From Psychrobacter fulvigenes (GTDB lineage Bacteria > Pseudomonadota > Gammaproteobacteria > Pseudomonadales > Moraxellaceae): DNA of 64,000 bases. Each line of letters opens with the position of its first letter. The first letter of the stretch is position 1. The position numbers were made by a program, and so were the translations under genes. The stretch lies in assembly GCF_904846155.1 (NCBI RefSeq), contig NZ_CAJGZP010000001.1:310001-374000 (forward strand). Reading direction: 5' to 3'. Below are positions 53,657 through 64,000 of this stretch, one piece after another. The notes below the pieces were generated by a model. That model was not told the DNA's origin. It did not search any database and saw only the letters and a list, made by a program, of their open reading frames with translations.

Positions 53657-54381
53657 GTTTTTTTTATATCGGAGAAACTAGGGTTACTCCATTCCTCGAA
53701 AATAGGTAGCTCTTGCGCTATAGCCTCTATATCTTTCCGGCTTAGGCTTTTAGTAAAGGTTTTTGCTTTGTACTCGTCTACTAGCGAATCCATTTCATAA
53801 GTAAACGATTCACAAATTTTAGATAATTCAGTGAATTTATTATAGAAATTGAAAAGCCCAATTACTCCCATACCTTCTAAATGCATTGCTCCTTCAGAGC
53901 TGTATGGGTATCTAAACGTTTCTCCAGTCGGGTCGATGCTGTTAAAGTCTTGAATATAAGGTGCGATTTTTTCTATATAAACAGCCAGTCTTGAATCCTT
54001 TGTTCTCTCAACAATATCAACAAAAATATTCCAAAGTCTTTCTATATCATGTGTTTTCACTAATTTTTCATCAATATTTTCTTTAACTTTAAAGTAATTA
54101 ATAGTATCTATTTTTTGTTTAATATAAATTTCAATAAAATGTCTAGCAGTAAATAGTATAGGATAAGCTGAGGTATCATTATTCCAAAGAAAGGCGTGCT
54201 CAGGTCTATTGTAATCTACATCTGGAATATATTGAGATAAGATGGATTCTAACATCACTAAAGTAGCTGATTGGTAGCCATCAATATGAGAGAACATTCC
54301 TCTCCAGCCGTTGTTACCGACACATGCGTTAAATTGAGAGTTTTCTTGCTCGTTACCGAATAAATCTGCTGTTTCACTCAT
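53653..54381 (-). CDS. HEPN-like protein, first of a coupled pair
   Basis: The start at 54381 (MSETADLFGNEQEN) is chosen for the cleanest start of the folded part; a frame opening at 54426 would add 15 residues. The product is 242 aa. TARHFIEIYIKQKI (78-91), then TH-DIERLWNIFV (110-121), and DPTGETFRYPYSSEGAMHL resemble HEPN-type helical proteins, in which such His/Arg pairs form a dimer face or RNase site. The classical R-x4-6-H RNase motif is not seen. Its stop overlaps the TTG start of the next gene. Confidence 0.6.
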   Translation of the reverse strand: MSETADLFGNEQENSQFNACVGNNGWRGMFSHIDGYQSATLVMLESILSQYIPDVDYNRPEHAFLWNNDTSAYPILFTARHFIEIYIKQKIDTINYFKVKENIDEKLVKTHDIERLWNIFVDIVERTKDSRLAVYIEKIAPYIQDFNSIDPTGETFRYPYSSEGAMHLEGMGVIGLFNFYNKFTELSKICESFTYEMDSLVDEYKAKTFTKSLSRKDIEAIAQELPIFEEWSNPSFSDIKKT

Positions 54382-54568
54382 TTTTGAAAACACCCTATAT
54401 TCTGTATAAATGTCCAAAAAGAACACTGCAATTATTTAATAACCTGAACCATTGATACCATTAGCCTACAACCGAATACTCAAGTCCTCACTAGGGAACC
54501 ATGATATACCATAACATCCGTCATGGCATAAGAAAGTATTTAGTGTTAGTTAACTAAAAAATGGTGTC

Positions 54569-55459
54569 TTACAACGGCTTCACAATACCCTCTAACAAAC
54601 TCGCAAACCCCTGCATATAAGCGGTATCTTGGCTTGAGGTACGCGTCGCTGCATATAGCTGACAGTGTACGCCACTGCCTAACGGACGCGAGACAACCCA
54701 GCCTTTTTTCTCATATTCTGCAACCACCCAATCAGGTAATGCCGCTACGCCGCGCTCACTAGCGACCAACTGAATCAGCATTGCCGTCAGCTCTGTGCTA
54801 CGAATGCTCGCAAAGCTCACTTCTGCAGGCGTCATAAAGTTGGCTATAATGTCGAGACGCTTTGCTTCCACGGGATACGCGATTAAAGTCTCGTCAGTCA
54901 AATCACTGGGTTCAATAAACTCTTGCGCGGCCAAATCATGCGTTGGTGAAAGTACCAAGCGACTCTCATACTCGAATAGGGGCTGATAGCTGATACCCTC
55001 TATCGGTAAATCACTGGTGGTAATGAGCAGGTCAATATCACCTTCCATCAACAAATGATGCGGTTCAGGCTCAAAGCCAGTCGCAAAGTCCAGCTCCACA
55101 TCCGACCATTCACGGCGGTAATGATTAAGTATCGGCATCAGCCAATCAAAGCAACTATGGCATTCAGAGGCTAGGCGTAATCTGCCAGCTTGACCATGTG
55201 CTAAGCGTTTGAGATTGGATTTGGTACGGGTGACTTGCGGCATTATGCTGTCTGCCAATGCCAGTACCGTCTTGCCAGCTGGGGTAAAGGTGAGTGGACG
55301 GGTGCGGCGATTGACCAAGCTGATATCGTAGTAATTCTCTAGCTCTTTTAGCTGATGCGACACCGCAGAGGCGGTGACGTGCAGCTCATCGGCGGCCGCA
55401 GCCAATGAACCATGCGCACGCAGTGCCGTTAAAGTATTGAGATGGCGAAGCTCTAACAT
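54569..55459 (-). CDS. metR: LysR-type regulator of methionine genes
   Basis: This 296 aa LysR-family regulator has an N-terminal winged HTH (LNTLTALRAHGSLAAAADEL, then HVTASAVSHQLKELE) and a co-inducer domain. The segment ECHSCFDWLMPILNHYRREW and the GFEPEPHHLLMEGDIDLLIT pattern are characteristic of MetR, which in enterics uses homocysteine as co-inducer for metE and metH. The divergent neighbour gene is not a met gene in this window. MetR is the best call. Confidence 0.85.
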   Translation of the reverse strand: MLELRHLNTLTALRAHGSLAAAADELHVTASAVSHQLKELENYYDISLVNRRTRPLTFTPAGKTVLALADSIMPQVTRTKSNLKRLAHGQAGRLRLASECHSCFDWLMPILNHYRREWSDVELDFATGFEPEPHHLLMEGDIDLLITTSDLPIEGISYQPLFEYESRLVLSPTHDLAAQEFIEPSDLTDETLIAYPVEAKRLDIIANFMTPAEVSFASIRSTELTAMLIQLVASERGVAALPDWVVAEYEKKGWVVSRPLGSGVHCQLYAATRTSSQDTAYMQGFASLLEGIVKPL

Positions 55460-55563
55460 AAGACAACCTAACCGCTAAGGTGAGAAAATTTCATTATAAT
55501 CGATATAGCGCTGATTTTCATTCAAAGCTTAAGATTGACAGGTTCTTCATAACTCTTCAATAG

Positions 55564-56382
55564 CTAGCGCCGACGTAACAATAGCTGCGAGATGATGACT
55601 AAGATAAGCGAGGCGGCTAATAGCAATGTACCAATGGCGTTGACTTCTGGCTTGAGTCCTACGCGTACCATAGAATAAATTCTCAGCGGTAAAATCTCAT
55701 AGCTAGGGCCCGTGACAAAGGTGGAAACCACCACATCGTCTAGTGATAAGGTAAAGGCGAGTAGCCAGCCTGCCATCACTGCGGGCAGAATGACGGGAAT
55801 CAGTACCGTACGCACCATCGTTGATTCGTTCGCGCCCAAGTCACGCGCGGCTTCCATTAGGCGCTCATCTAAGCTACTTAAGCGTGCAAACACAGTGATG
55901 ACCACAAATGGCAGACAAAAGGTAATGTGCGCCAGTAATAGCGATATAAAGCCTAATTGCAGACCAATTAATAAAAATAACGCGAGCAATGAGATAGCCA
56001 AGACAATCTCAGGTGACATCATTAGCACAAACAACAGCCCGTTTAACAGACCTTTGCCGCGAAAGTTGTAGCGGTGTAGGGCAAGCGCTGTCAGTGTACC
56101 TATCAAAGTTGAGACGGTCGCGGCGACCAAACCCAAAACGATAGAATGCCAAAAAGCATCGAGCATCGCTTGGTTATTGAATAGCGACTCATACCACTTT
56201 AAGCTAAAGCCACCCCAGTTATAGCCAATCTTCGACTCATTGAATGACATCACTACCAAAACGATGATGGGCAGATATAGCATCGCATAAATTAGGCCAA
56301 GATAGCCTTTAGCCGCGATGCTGCCAATTTTAATAGGACGCTTATTGTTAACGGGTGAGTTGTTTAATGATCTATTAGACAT
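55564..56382 (-). CDS. potC: Polyamine ABC permease, PotC-type
   Basis: This 272 aa inner-membrane permease has six helices and the EAA-loop (MEAARDLGANESTMVRTVLIP). VVVMSFNESKIGYNWGGFSLKWY near the N-terminus fits PotC/PotI. It shares one base with the stop of potB upstream (AATGG-type overlap), so the three genes are coupled. It is the distal gene of the potA-potB-potC unit on the minus strand. Confidence 0.85.
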   Translation of the reverse strand: MSNRSLNNSPVNNKRPIKIGSIAAKGYLGLIYAMLYLPIIVLVVMSFNESKIGYNWGGFSLKWYESLFNNQAMLDAFWHSIVLGLVAATVSTLIGTLTALALHRYNFRGKGLLNGLLFVLMMSPEIVLAISLLALFLLIGLQLGFISLLLAHITFCLPFVVITVFARLSSLDERLMEAARDLGANESTMVRTVLIPVILPAVMAGWLLAFTLSLDDVVVSTFVTGPSYEILPLRIYSMVRVGLKPEVNAIGTLLLAASLILVIISQLLLRRR

Positions 56383-57269
56383 TAGGCCACCTCATTAAAG
56401 TCGGTCTTGCCAATGCGGCGGCTACTGGCACGATAGGCGAGTAATAGTACGGCCATCGCAAGGGTCAATATCACGCTGGCTGCGGCACCAAATGGCCAAT
56501 CGCGCGCATCCAAAAATTGATTTTTGATGATATTACCGACCAATAAATTGCGTGAGCCACCCAAAATATCTGCCACATAGAACATACCCATCGCTGGCAA
56601 TAGTACCAATAGCACCCCCGAAATAATCCCAGGCGTGGTCAAGGGTAGCACCACGTGCCAAAAGGTTTGCGTTCTGGAGGCGCCCAAATCCTGCGAGGCA
56701 AGCAGCATGTCATTACGCAAATCGGTAAATACTGCATAGAGCGGCAAGACCATAAACGGGAATAGTAAATAAGTCAGTCCAGCTATTACCGCACCTTGGG
56801 TGTATAAAATATCGATAGGGGCATCGATGACACCTATCGCTAGTAGGGTTTTATTAATCAAACCGTTATTGGCAAATAGTAATTTGAGCGCATAGGTCCG
56901 TACTAGAGAGTTGGTCCAGAACGGCAGGATTAATAGCATCATTAGCAAGGGCTGCCAGCGCACTTTGGCTTTGGATATCAGCCAGGCAAAAGGATAGCCC
57001 AGCAATAAGCAAATGATCGTGGTGATACCCGCCATCCATAAAGAATGGACAAATACCTCGAAATACAGCGGGTCAACCATGCGTATATAGCTGTCGATAC
57101 TGACAGGTAAGCTAATAAAGGCACTGCTATCACGGGTCAAAAAACTGACAGCGATGACCAATATATTTGGCAATAACGCAAATATCAGTAGCCAACCCCA
57201 GATTAGCCATAGCGTTGCGGTGCGAAAAGGGCTTTTGCTGCCCAGATTGAAACGGCTAGTACCTGCCAT
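56382..57269 (-). CDS. potB: Polyamine ABC permease, PotB-type
   Basis: This 295 aa permease has six helices and the EAA-loop LASQDLGASRTQTFWHVVLP. The motif WTNSLVRTYALKLLFANNGL is typical of PotB/PotH. It overlaps the ATPase gene by one base upstream and the second permease downstream, forming a tight operon. Confidence 0.85.
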   Translation of the reverse strand: MAGTSRFNLGSKSPFRTATLWLIWGWLLIFALLPNILVIAVSFLTRDSSAFISLPVSIDSYIRMVDPLYFEVFVHSLWMAGITTIICLLLGYPFAWLISKAKVRWQPLLMMLLILPFWTNSLVRTYALKLLFANNGLINKTLLAIGVIDAPIDILYTQGAVIAGLTYLLFPFMVLPLYAVFTDLRNDMLLASQDLGASRTQTFWHVVLPLTTPGIISGVLLVLLPAMGMFYVADILGGSRNLLVGNIIKNQFLDARDWPFGAAASVILTLAMAVLLLAYRASSRRIGKTDFNEVA

Positions 57270-58540
57270 CAGCTGCCATCCTTTTGCGCAAATACGTTTT
57301 GCCCAACTTCATTTTGCTCAGTTTTATTTTCAATAGGCACAGAGTCATCTGGCAATACCCACTCCCAGCCATCCACCCATGACACTCTGACCGCTTCATT
57401 TAATTTATAGTCAAAGCTTGGATCATCTTCATCAAAGAACTCAGAGGCCTTAATAATATGACCGTTTGCCAATTCGATAATCGAATCTAAGGTACTGCCT
57501 TTATAGTTACTTTCAATGACGCGGCCTAGTAGTCCCGTGTGACCATTATCTTTCGGGTCATAGATTCGCAAATCTTCAGGACGTAACAGTAAGTTTACGA
57601 TGTCGCCTACTTGCACATCATTAGCAAAATCAGGACGACGCAAATTACGTAATGTCGTTGGACCGTCTTGTGCCTGCGCCTCACAGACCTCGACTTCGAT
57701 GCGCCCGTTGGTCACTTTTCCATCACGATCTGGCTGGTCGGGATAGACGCCTTTTACCTCGGCTTTAAATAGATTGGTCTCACCGATGAATTTGGCGGTA
57801 AATAAGTTGGCAGGGGTTTCATAAATCTCAATCGGCGTGCCAATTTGCTGAAACCTGCCGTCTTTCATGACCGCAATACGATCTGACATCGACAGCGCTT
57901 CTTCTTGGTCATGGGTGACGAAGACAAAGGTAATGCCAAGCTCACGCTGCAAACGCTTAAGCTCAGATTGCATTTGCAGGCGCAGTTTATAATCAAGTGC
58001 GGATAACGGCTCATCGAGCAACAAGAGTTTAGGACGATTGATGACTGCACGTGCGATGGCAACGCGCTGCTGCTGACCACCAGATAAATCCTGCGGTTTA
58101 CGGTTGGCAAGATGCTCAAGCTGTACCATTTCTAGGATTTCACGCACCCGCGTTTGGATCTCGGCTTTAGGAACCTTTTTTAGTTTTAGCCCATAAGCCA
58201 CGTTTTGCGCGACGCTCATATGCGGGAACAGTGCATACTGCTGAAACACAGTATTGACTGGACGCTTATCAGCTGGCAAGCCTGCCATCTGCACACCATC
58301 CAAAAAAATCGCGCCTGCTGTTGGCTGCTCAAAACCTGCAATTAAGCGCAGCAGTGTGGTTTTGCCGCAGCCCGATGGACCAAGGAGGGTTAAAAACTCA
58401 CCATGCTTGATATCTAGGCTAATATCAGTCAGTACTTCGGTTTGGTCGTAGACTTTTTTTAGACCTGCCAGTTGCAGCAGTACCTTATCAGCGCTAGTCG
58501 TCGCAGAGGTTCTATGCGTGTTCGTAGGTGAGTCATTCAT
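57269..58540 (-). CDS. potA: Polyamine ABC ATPase, PotA-type
   Basis: The start at 58540 ([10 protein letters not shown]) has AGGA nine bases upstream; 58579 is an earlier ATG. The 423 aa ATPase has Walker [11 protein letters not shown]-loop [11 protein letters not shown], signature [14 protein letters not shown], Walker [13 protein letters not shown] and the switch His in [11 protein letters not shown]. The ~160 residue C-terminal part includes TOBE-like strands and [11 protein letters not shown], as in PotA/PotG. No potD or potF periplasmic binder is adjacent; it is presumably elsewhere. The product powers spermidine or putrescine uptake. Confidence 0.88.
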   Translation of the reverse strand: MNDSPTNTHRTSATTSADKVLLQLAGLKKVYDQTEVLTDISLDIKHGEFLTLLGPSGCGKTTLLRLIAGFEQPTAGAIFLDGVQMAGLPADKRPVNTVFQQYALFPHMSVAQNVAYGLKLKKVPKAEIQTRVREILEMVQLEHLANRKPQDLSGGQQQRVAIARAVINRPKLLLLDEPLSALDYKLRLQMQSELKRLQRELGITFVFVTHDQEEALSMSDRIAVMKDGRFQQIGTPIEIYETPANLFTAKFIGETNLFKAEVKGVYPDQPDRDGKVTNGRIEVEVCEAQAQDGPTTLRNLRRPDFANDVQVGDIVNLLLRPEDLRIYDPKDNGHTGLLGRVIESNYKGSTLDSIIELANGHIIKASEFFDEDDPSFDYKLNEAVRVSWVDGWEWVLPDDSVPIENKTEQNEVGQNVFAQKDGS

Positions 58541-59050
58541 AATATTGTTTCCTAAGCGCTCAATAGACTGGTACAGCAACTACATAAAATCGCTGCAATG
58601 TAGATAGTTGGCCTGAACGTAAGCGTGGTCGGCTGGTTGCTCAGTATTATAACAAACCCTTGATATAAGTCAGTGCAAGTTCGTTATAAGTTACCCGAGT
58701 CATACCGTCTTAATCATAAATATTCTTTAAAGTCCCTACGCCAATATATTTAGTGAGTTGAGAGAGGGGTAGCTTTACGTGGCTTTTTAATCATTTTTAC
58801 GGCCATTTGATTGTAGGGAGTATTACGCTATTATTAAAACAACCTTAAGATAGCGACATTAAAACAAAATTTTTTATCATTTTTTAGTCGCTATTCCTAT
58901 ACAATTACTTTATGGCTAACAAATATAATCAGTCTGATAGTTTAGTCATTATCAGCAATCATTTTGCCAATACTTATTTAATTCAAGATCTACTTAATCC
59001 GAATTGCTACCATTCATTATTTTAATATCTTTGATACTCAAGGATCCTTT
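58541..59050. other. 510 bp divergent spacer potA/can
   Basis: AT-rich with no supported gene or repeat. Divergent promoters are expected. The end AAGGATCCTTT before the can start is the ribosome site. Confidence 0.4.
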
Positions 59051-59689
59051 ATGCCTACTGATACACGTCCAAAAACTGGTCAAGAAGCACTCGAGCTTTT
59101 GAAAGAAGGTAATGTGCGCTATGTTGAAAGCCTTACAAACACTGACCCTTGCATGCAGAGGCGTCCAGAGCTAATCAGTGATCAAGACCCTCTTGCCATC
59201 ATTTTGGGTTGCTCGGATGCGCGTGTACCAGTGGAGATTGTGTTTGATCAAGGCTTGGGTGATCTGTTTGTCATTCGGGTAGCGGGTAACGTGGTTGCGC
59301 CTTCGCAGATTGGCTCAGTCGAATTCGCCGCCGAAAAATTTGGCACCAAGCTGGTTGTGGTACTCGGGCACTCACATTGCGGTGCGGTGACAGCCTGCGT
59401 AGAAGCGCTTATCAATCCTGAGCAGAACTATTCTCCAAACTTGCAGTCTATCGTAGATCGTATCCGCCCCAGTGTTTATAACCTGCATGAGCTGGCGACT
59501 GCCAACGGTCATGATGTCGATGCTGATGAGTTGGTTGATCTGTCTATAAGTGCCAACGTGCGTATGTCGGTCAGTCAGCTCAAGCATGGTTCGCGGGCTT
59601 TAGAAGACCTAACATCTAGCGGTAAGTTATTGATCGTCGGTGCGGAGTATGATTTAGAGACAGGTGAAGTGCGGTTTTTAGAAAGCTAA
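59051..59689 (+). CDS. can: Beta-class carbonic anhydrase
   Basis: This zinc enzyme hydrates CO2 to bicarbonate in the cytoplasm. The 212 aa protein has zinc ligands in ILGCSDARVPVE (Cys, Asp-Arg dyad) and GHSHCGAVTACV (His and Cys). FVIRVAGNVVAPSQIGSVEF is also typical. The length is usual. It is monocistronic, in its own spacer. The AAGGATC ribosome site is strong. Confidence 0.92.
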   Translation: MPTDTRPKTGQEALELLKEGNVRYVESLTNTDPCMQRRPELISDQDPLAIILGCSDARVPVEIVFDQGLGDLFVIRVAGNVVAPSQIGSVEFAAEKFGTKLVVVLGHSHCGAVTACVEALINPEQNYSPNLQSIVDRIRPSVYNLHELATANGHDVDADELVDLSISANVRMSVSQLKHGSRALEDLTSSGKLLIVGAEYDLETGEVRFLES

Positions 59690-59853
59690 CCCGTGTTATA
59701 AGTTGACCATATATTGACCATATTGAGTCACGTTCTTACAAAACCCTATCACTCATCGCATGGTTTTTTATTATCATGAGACAGTCAAACGAATCATAAC
59801 AGTCATGGTTTGTTTGCTTACAAATTCTATTTTCTGTAAATATTGGGATAACT

Positions 59854-60432
59854 ATGTCTAATTTAATGCCTCATTCAGCAACTAATAATAATGAATCAAC
59901 GGTAGCGCAACCTGACAGCAGCGTAAAGACAGAGGGCGTTCAGCCCATCTCTGCGCAGACCACAGGTTTTACCTTTAATCACACTATGCTACGGGTGAAA
60001 GATCCTGCCAAGTCACTTGAGTTTTATACGGGCGTGCTCGGTATGACGCTACTGGCAGTAAAAAAGTTCCCTGAGATGGAATTTGATTTGTATTTCTTAG
60101 CCAAGCTGACTGACAGCGAGCGTGAGAATTTACCAGCTGGTGAAGAGTTGGAAATCTTTGCATTCCGTCAGCGCGGTATTTTGGAATTGACCCATAACTA
60201 TGGCACTGAAACCAAGGCTGACTTTAGCTATCACGATGGTAATAGTGAGCCACAAGGTTTTGGTCATATCTGCTTTAGCGTCCCGAACCTAGATGAAGCG
60301 GTGGCTTGGTTTGACAAAAACAATGTCGAATTCAAAAAACGTCCAGAAGATGGCAGCATGAAAAACATCGCCTTTATCAAAGATGTTGACGGCTACTGGA
60401 TTGAGATTGTACAAGCCGATTTGATGGGCTAG
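59854..60432 (+). CDS. gloA: Lactoylglutathione lyase (glyoxalase I)
   Basis: This metal enzyme turns the methylglyoxal-glutathione hemithioacetal into S-lactoylglutathione. In the 192 aa protein the metal site spans TFNHTMLRVKD (His), ELTHNYG (Glu context), FGHICFSV (His) and GYWIEIVQ (Glu), the eukaryote-like Zn form with an insert. About 45 residues precede the core and are low-complexity. It lies 52 bp before an MscS-type gene. Confidence 0.92.
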   Translation: MSNLMPHSATNNNESTVAQPDSSVKTEGVQPISAQTTGFTFNHTMLRVKDPAKSLEFYTGVLGMTLLAVKKFPEMEFDLYFLAKLTDSERENLPAGEELEIFAFRQRGILELTHNYGTETKADFSYHDGNSEPQGFGHICFSVPNLDEAVAWFDKNNVEFKKRPEDGSMKNIAFIKDVDGYWIEIVQADLMG

Positions 60433-60484
60433 GTTTTAGAACCTGACAATAAAAAACTGAACCAACCAAAGGAGTGACCCCTGA

Positions 60485-61459
60485 ATGCCTACCTCTGAGG
60501 CAGGAACCACCGTGAGTGCTGAAACAGCTGCTGGATCGACAACGACTGATGCCTTTACCTATCAAAGCATCATTGATTCAGCAAATGGAATATTGATTGG
60601 CTTTGTCGAGCGTATTCCATATTTTGTAGCATCAATCATTGTTATTCTGATTTTTTGGTTTTTATCGACTGTTTTCAAAAAGATCGTCTTCAAAATATTG
60701 GGAAGTCGCAGTCGCCATCAGAATTTGGTGAAAGTGTTTCAACGGGTAGGCGGGGCACTGATTATTTTTATTGGTTTTATGATCGCCATGGTCATTGCGG
60801 TGCCAGGGTTTACGCCTGCCAAACTGATTGGGGCGCTCGGCATTGGCTCGGTCGCTATTGGCTTTGCTTTTAAGGATATTTTTCAAAACCTATTGTCAGG
60901 TATTTTACTGCTTATCTCGGAGCCATTTCGTATCGGTGATCAGATCGTTTCAGGTGATTATGAAGGCACTGTTGAGGATATCAAAATCCGTGCGACGACT
61001 ATCAAGACTTATGATGGTCGGCAGGTGGTCATTCCGAACTCAGATCTCTATACCTCGGCATTGACTGTCAATACCGCCTATAAGCAGCGCCGTTTGCAAG
61101 TCGCTGTCGGTATCGGTTATGAAGATGACATCGAAGCGGCTAAGGCTGAGATTTTGCAGGCATTAGATAAGGCAGACACGGTATCTACTAAGGCTACGCC
61201 AAGCGTGATAGCGACAGGATTTGGCGGTTCATCCATAGATTTGGTTGTGCGCTGGTTTATCGAAGACGGTACCCAAGCCAACAAGGTCGCTTCTATTCAC
61301 CAAGTCATTGTAGAGATCAAAACGGCGCTTGATGCAGCAGGCGTGAATATTCCGTTCCCGATACGCACCATAGATTTGAGCGATCCTTCTGTGACGGCTA
61401 TCGTCAATAAAATGCACGAGCAGCAAGCTGTTGATGTCAATAAGACCGCCACAGAGTAG
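60485..61459 (+). CDS. MscS-type mechanosensitive channel
   Basis: This 324 aa inner-membrane protein has an N-terminal hydrophilic stretch, then three helices, with the pore helix GALGIGSVAIGFAFKDIFQN and LLSGILLLISEPF (about 118-150), then the beta domain GTVEDIKIRATTIKTYDGRQ and VVIPNSDLYTSALTVNT. The C-terminal mixed domain ends near VNIPFPIRTIDL. It releases osmolytes at membrane tension. It is one of the smaller MscS family members and close in length to E. coli MscS (286 aa). A 23 bp inverted repeat follows. Confidence 0.88.
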   Translation: MPTSEAGTTVSAETAAGSTTTDAFTYQSIIDSANGILIGFVERIPYFVASIIVILIFWFLSTVFKKIVFKILGSRSRHQNLVKVFQRVGGALIIFIGFMIAMVIAVPGFTPAKLIGALGIGSVAIGFAFKDIFQNLLSGILLLISEPFRIGDQIVSGDYEGTVEDIKIRATTIKTYDGRQVVIPNSDLYTSALTVNTAYKQRRLQVAVGIGYEDDIEAAKAEILQALDKADTVSTKATPSVIATGFGGSSIDLVVRWFIEDGTQANKVASIHQVIVEIKTALDAAGVNIPFPIRTIDLSDPSVTAIVNKMHEQQAVDVNKTATE

Positions 61460-61489
61460 TCCTACTCTCAACTATCTAAATATGTTGGC

Positions 61490-61558
61490 GTAGGCTGTGG
61501 CTTTAGCCCAGCATTTTGCTTTTGCAAAGATTTAAGCTGGGCTAAAGCCACAGCCTAC
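61490..61558. repeat. 23 bp inverted repeat (REP-like)
   Basis: GTAGGCTGTGGCTTTAGCCC-AGC at 61490-61512 is perfectly complementary to 61536-61558, with a 23 nt loop. Its core (GCTGGGCT/AGCCCAGC) is like the palindrome at 970-989. Confidence 0.7.
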
Positions 61559-61603
61559 GATAACTCACACTAAGCTGAGAGTCAGGTTTCTCATGAATTT
61601 GTA

Positions 61604-61640
61604 TAAAAAAACCGCCATATCATTGATATGGCGGTTTTTT
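61604..61640. terminator. Bidirectional terminator
   Basis: AAAAAACCGCCATATCA and its complement ATATGGCGGTTTTTT form a stem with a TTG loop and A- and T-runs on both sides. It ends mscS on plus and the cytochrome gene on minus. Confidence 0.8.
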
Positions 61641-61667
61641 CTATGCTTAAATCTTAGCTACTAACTA

Positions 61668-62141
61668 TTAGCTATCGTCTTTTACTTTATAGTCGGTGTG
61701 GCACGATTTGCAGCTCTCGCCGACAGCGCCAAGGGCTGGCAAGACTTCTTCGATACTAGTTGCTGTTTTTGCAGCAGCATCCAACTCAGCAGTTACTTGC
61801 TGGAATTGTGCGGCTTTGGCGGTGAAGTCGTCATTGTTGCTCCATACTGCTGACGTTGCATTACCTAGCGCTTCTGAGTCTTCAAAATGCGTCCAAGGCG
61901 TCGCCGCATCACCCGCTAAGTATGATGCTTGCTCTTTGAATACTTCTGCATCAAAGGTGTCAGGTGCTTCAGCCATATCGCCCATGACGCCCATCGCATC
62001 ACCCCAGCTTTTCATACTGTCTTGACGGGCTTTGATGTCAGGGCTAGCAGGACTGCTACATGCTGACAGACCAAGCGCTGCGGCTACTAGGGTAATGCCA
62101 AAGATGGACTTTAGTGAGGTGTTGGTTTGAACCTTTACCAT
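61668..62141 (-). CDS. Class II (c'-type) cytochrome lipoprotein
   Basis: This 157 aa lipoprotein has a signal and lipobox (LGLSACSSPAS, Cys at residue 28), then a helical bundle and a single heme motif CKSCH near the C-terminus (GESCKSCHTDYKV). That placement is the cytochrome c'/c556 (Cytochrom_C_2) plan. It is probably periplasmic and involved in electron transfer or NO/CO binding. Monocistronic; it shares a terminator with the convergent mscS. Confidence 0.85.
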   Translation of the reverse strand: MVKVQTNTSLKSIFGITLVAAALGLSACSSPASPDIKARQDSMKSWGDAMGVMGDMAEAPDTFDAEVFKEQASYLAGDAATPWTHFEDSEALGNATSAVWSNNDDFTAKAAQFQQVTAELDAAAKTATSIEEVLPALGAVGESCKSCHTDYKVKDDS

Positions 62142-62357
62142 AGGAATAACTCCTTTATGTGTTGCTATTGATTAATAAGCACTTAAATAATTGGCGCGTA
62201 AGTAAATGCCGGCCTCCAAATTAAATGGCGATAACATGTTGTTTAACATTAACCATCTTTTAAAAGTGATTTTATAAAAACCACCTTGCTTAAATGACTA
62301 TTGTAGATAAATTATCTACTAATATGACCATAATTGGTATAAATGATGTAGTTTATG

Positions 62358-63386
<1,029 letters not shown>

Positions 63387-63417
63387 TTAAGGCCAATGAC
63401 GTCCTTTATCTTAACGT

Positions 63418-64000
63418 TCATTTATTGAGGTGAGCCTCGGTATAAAACTCTTTATCAAGTAAGTGCCCCATACGGTCACGCTTGGTCGCTAAATACTCAG
63501 CATTCATGTCATTGACTCCGACCACTGAAGGCACGCGCTCAGTGACATTGATCCCATGATCCGTTAAATAAGCGACTTTGTCAGGGTTGTTGGTGATGAG
63601 GCGTACCTCGTCGACACCGACATGTGCCAGCATCGGCCCGCACATATCATAAATACGCGCATCTGCAGGCAAGCCAAGCATCAGATTGGCATCAAGCGTA
63701 TCATGACCTTGATCTTGCAAGGCATAAGCACGTATCTTATTGGTCAAGCCAATGCCGCGACCTTCTTGGCGCAAGTACAAGATAGCGCCGCAGCCAGAGG
63801 CCTGTATCGCTTGCATGGCAGTATTTAGCTGTGGCCCGCAGTCGCACTTTAAGGAGCTAAAAGCATCCCCTGTCAAGCACTCAGAGTGAATGCGCACTAA
63901 TGGGGCGGGACGCTGTGACAGCTCGTCGTCTTTTTTGTCCAAGGTAGCATCAAGCTCTATGTCTTGATCGACCACAGGCAGGCCGACAGTGAGCATGACA
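63418..64000 (-). CDS. ribA: GTP cyclohydrolase II, 5' part outside window
   Basis: This zinc enzyme opens GTP to the first pyrimidine intermediate of riboflavin synthesis. Zinc-binding cysteines are in [19 protein letters not shown], followed by [20 protein letters not shown] and [11 protein letters not shown]. The C-terminal half ([20 protein letters not shown], then HLLDKEFY) is complete. The frame is open to the right edge, and family alignment shows some N-terminal residues (about 30) lie beyond 64000. The ATG at 63996 is internal. Adjacent to hemF. Confidence 0.92.
   Translation of the reverse strand, partial: VMLTVGLPVVDQDIELDATLDKKDDELSQRPAPLVRIHSECLTGDAFSSLKCDCGPQLNTAMQAIQASGCGAILYLRQEGRGIGLTNKIRAYALQDQGHDTLDANLMLGLPADARIYDMCGPMLAHVGVDEVRLITNNPDKVAYLTDHGINVTERVPSVVGVNDMNAEYLATKRDRMGHLLDKEFYTEAHLNK

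Overview
The window looks like a chromosomal segment of a Psychrobacter-type gammaproteobacterium (Moraxellaceae). This rests on the family-typical proteins and on neighbourhoods such as lptM-lysA-dapF-xerC, rsfS-nadD and ackA-pta, with moderate to low G+C and many AT-rich spacers. The genus is inferred from recall, not from a search. No rRNA, tRNA, CRISPR array or complete insertion sequence was seen.

Most of the window is housekeeping. It includes lipoate ligase (lplA, 2.2-3.3 kb), a tryptophan repressor divergent from a solo tryptophan synthase beta gene (5.0-6.8 kb), an old-yellow-enzyme reductase (10.1 kb), acetyl-CoA synthetase (13.5 kb), pgsA (17.9 kb) and purL (19.7-23.7 kb). It continues with rsfS and nadD (31-32.4 kb), ackA-pta (32.6-36.3 kb), lptM-lysA-dapF-xerC (37-40.8 kb), rpoN and hpf (42-44.5 kb), thiS and rpoH (44.7-46.4 kb), a BepA-like protease (47.4 kb), yqeY and rpsU (49-50.2 kb), tsaD-crcB (51.7-53.2 kb), metR (54.6 kb), potABC (55.6-58.5 kb), carbonic anhydrase, glyoxalase I and an MscS channel (59-61.5 kb), hemF, and the 3' part of ribA at the right edge.

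Accessory material sits in AT-rich islands. These are an AlbA_2/Schlafen-like gene flanked by an inverted repeat (3.4-4.8 kb); a translationally coupled AAA ATPase plus DUF4435 (Toprim-like) pair resembling PARIS/OLD-type defence (24.0-26.1 kb); a hicA-hicB locus with a third coupled gene (28.5-29.5 kb); and a coupled pair with a HEPN-like first protein and a TTG-started second gene (53.2-54.4 kb).

The spacers hold several repeats. There are two diverged copies of a ~265 bp MITE-like element with TA target duplications, and a second 170 bp MITE-like element next to one of them. There is also a dispersed family of composite palindromes, a 70 bp palindromic element, and an eight-unit 16 bp tandem array just upstream of yqeY. 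The most informative regulatory site is the trpR/trpB spacer. A TTGACC-17-TAAAAT promoter is followed at the expected start site by a trp-operator-like palindrome, and TrpB carries chlamydial-type sequence signatures, which suggests a TrpR-controlled indole salvage unit.
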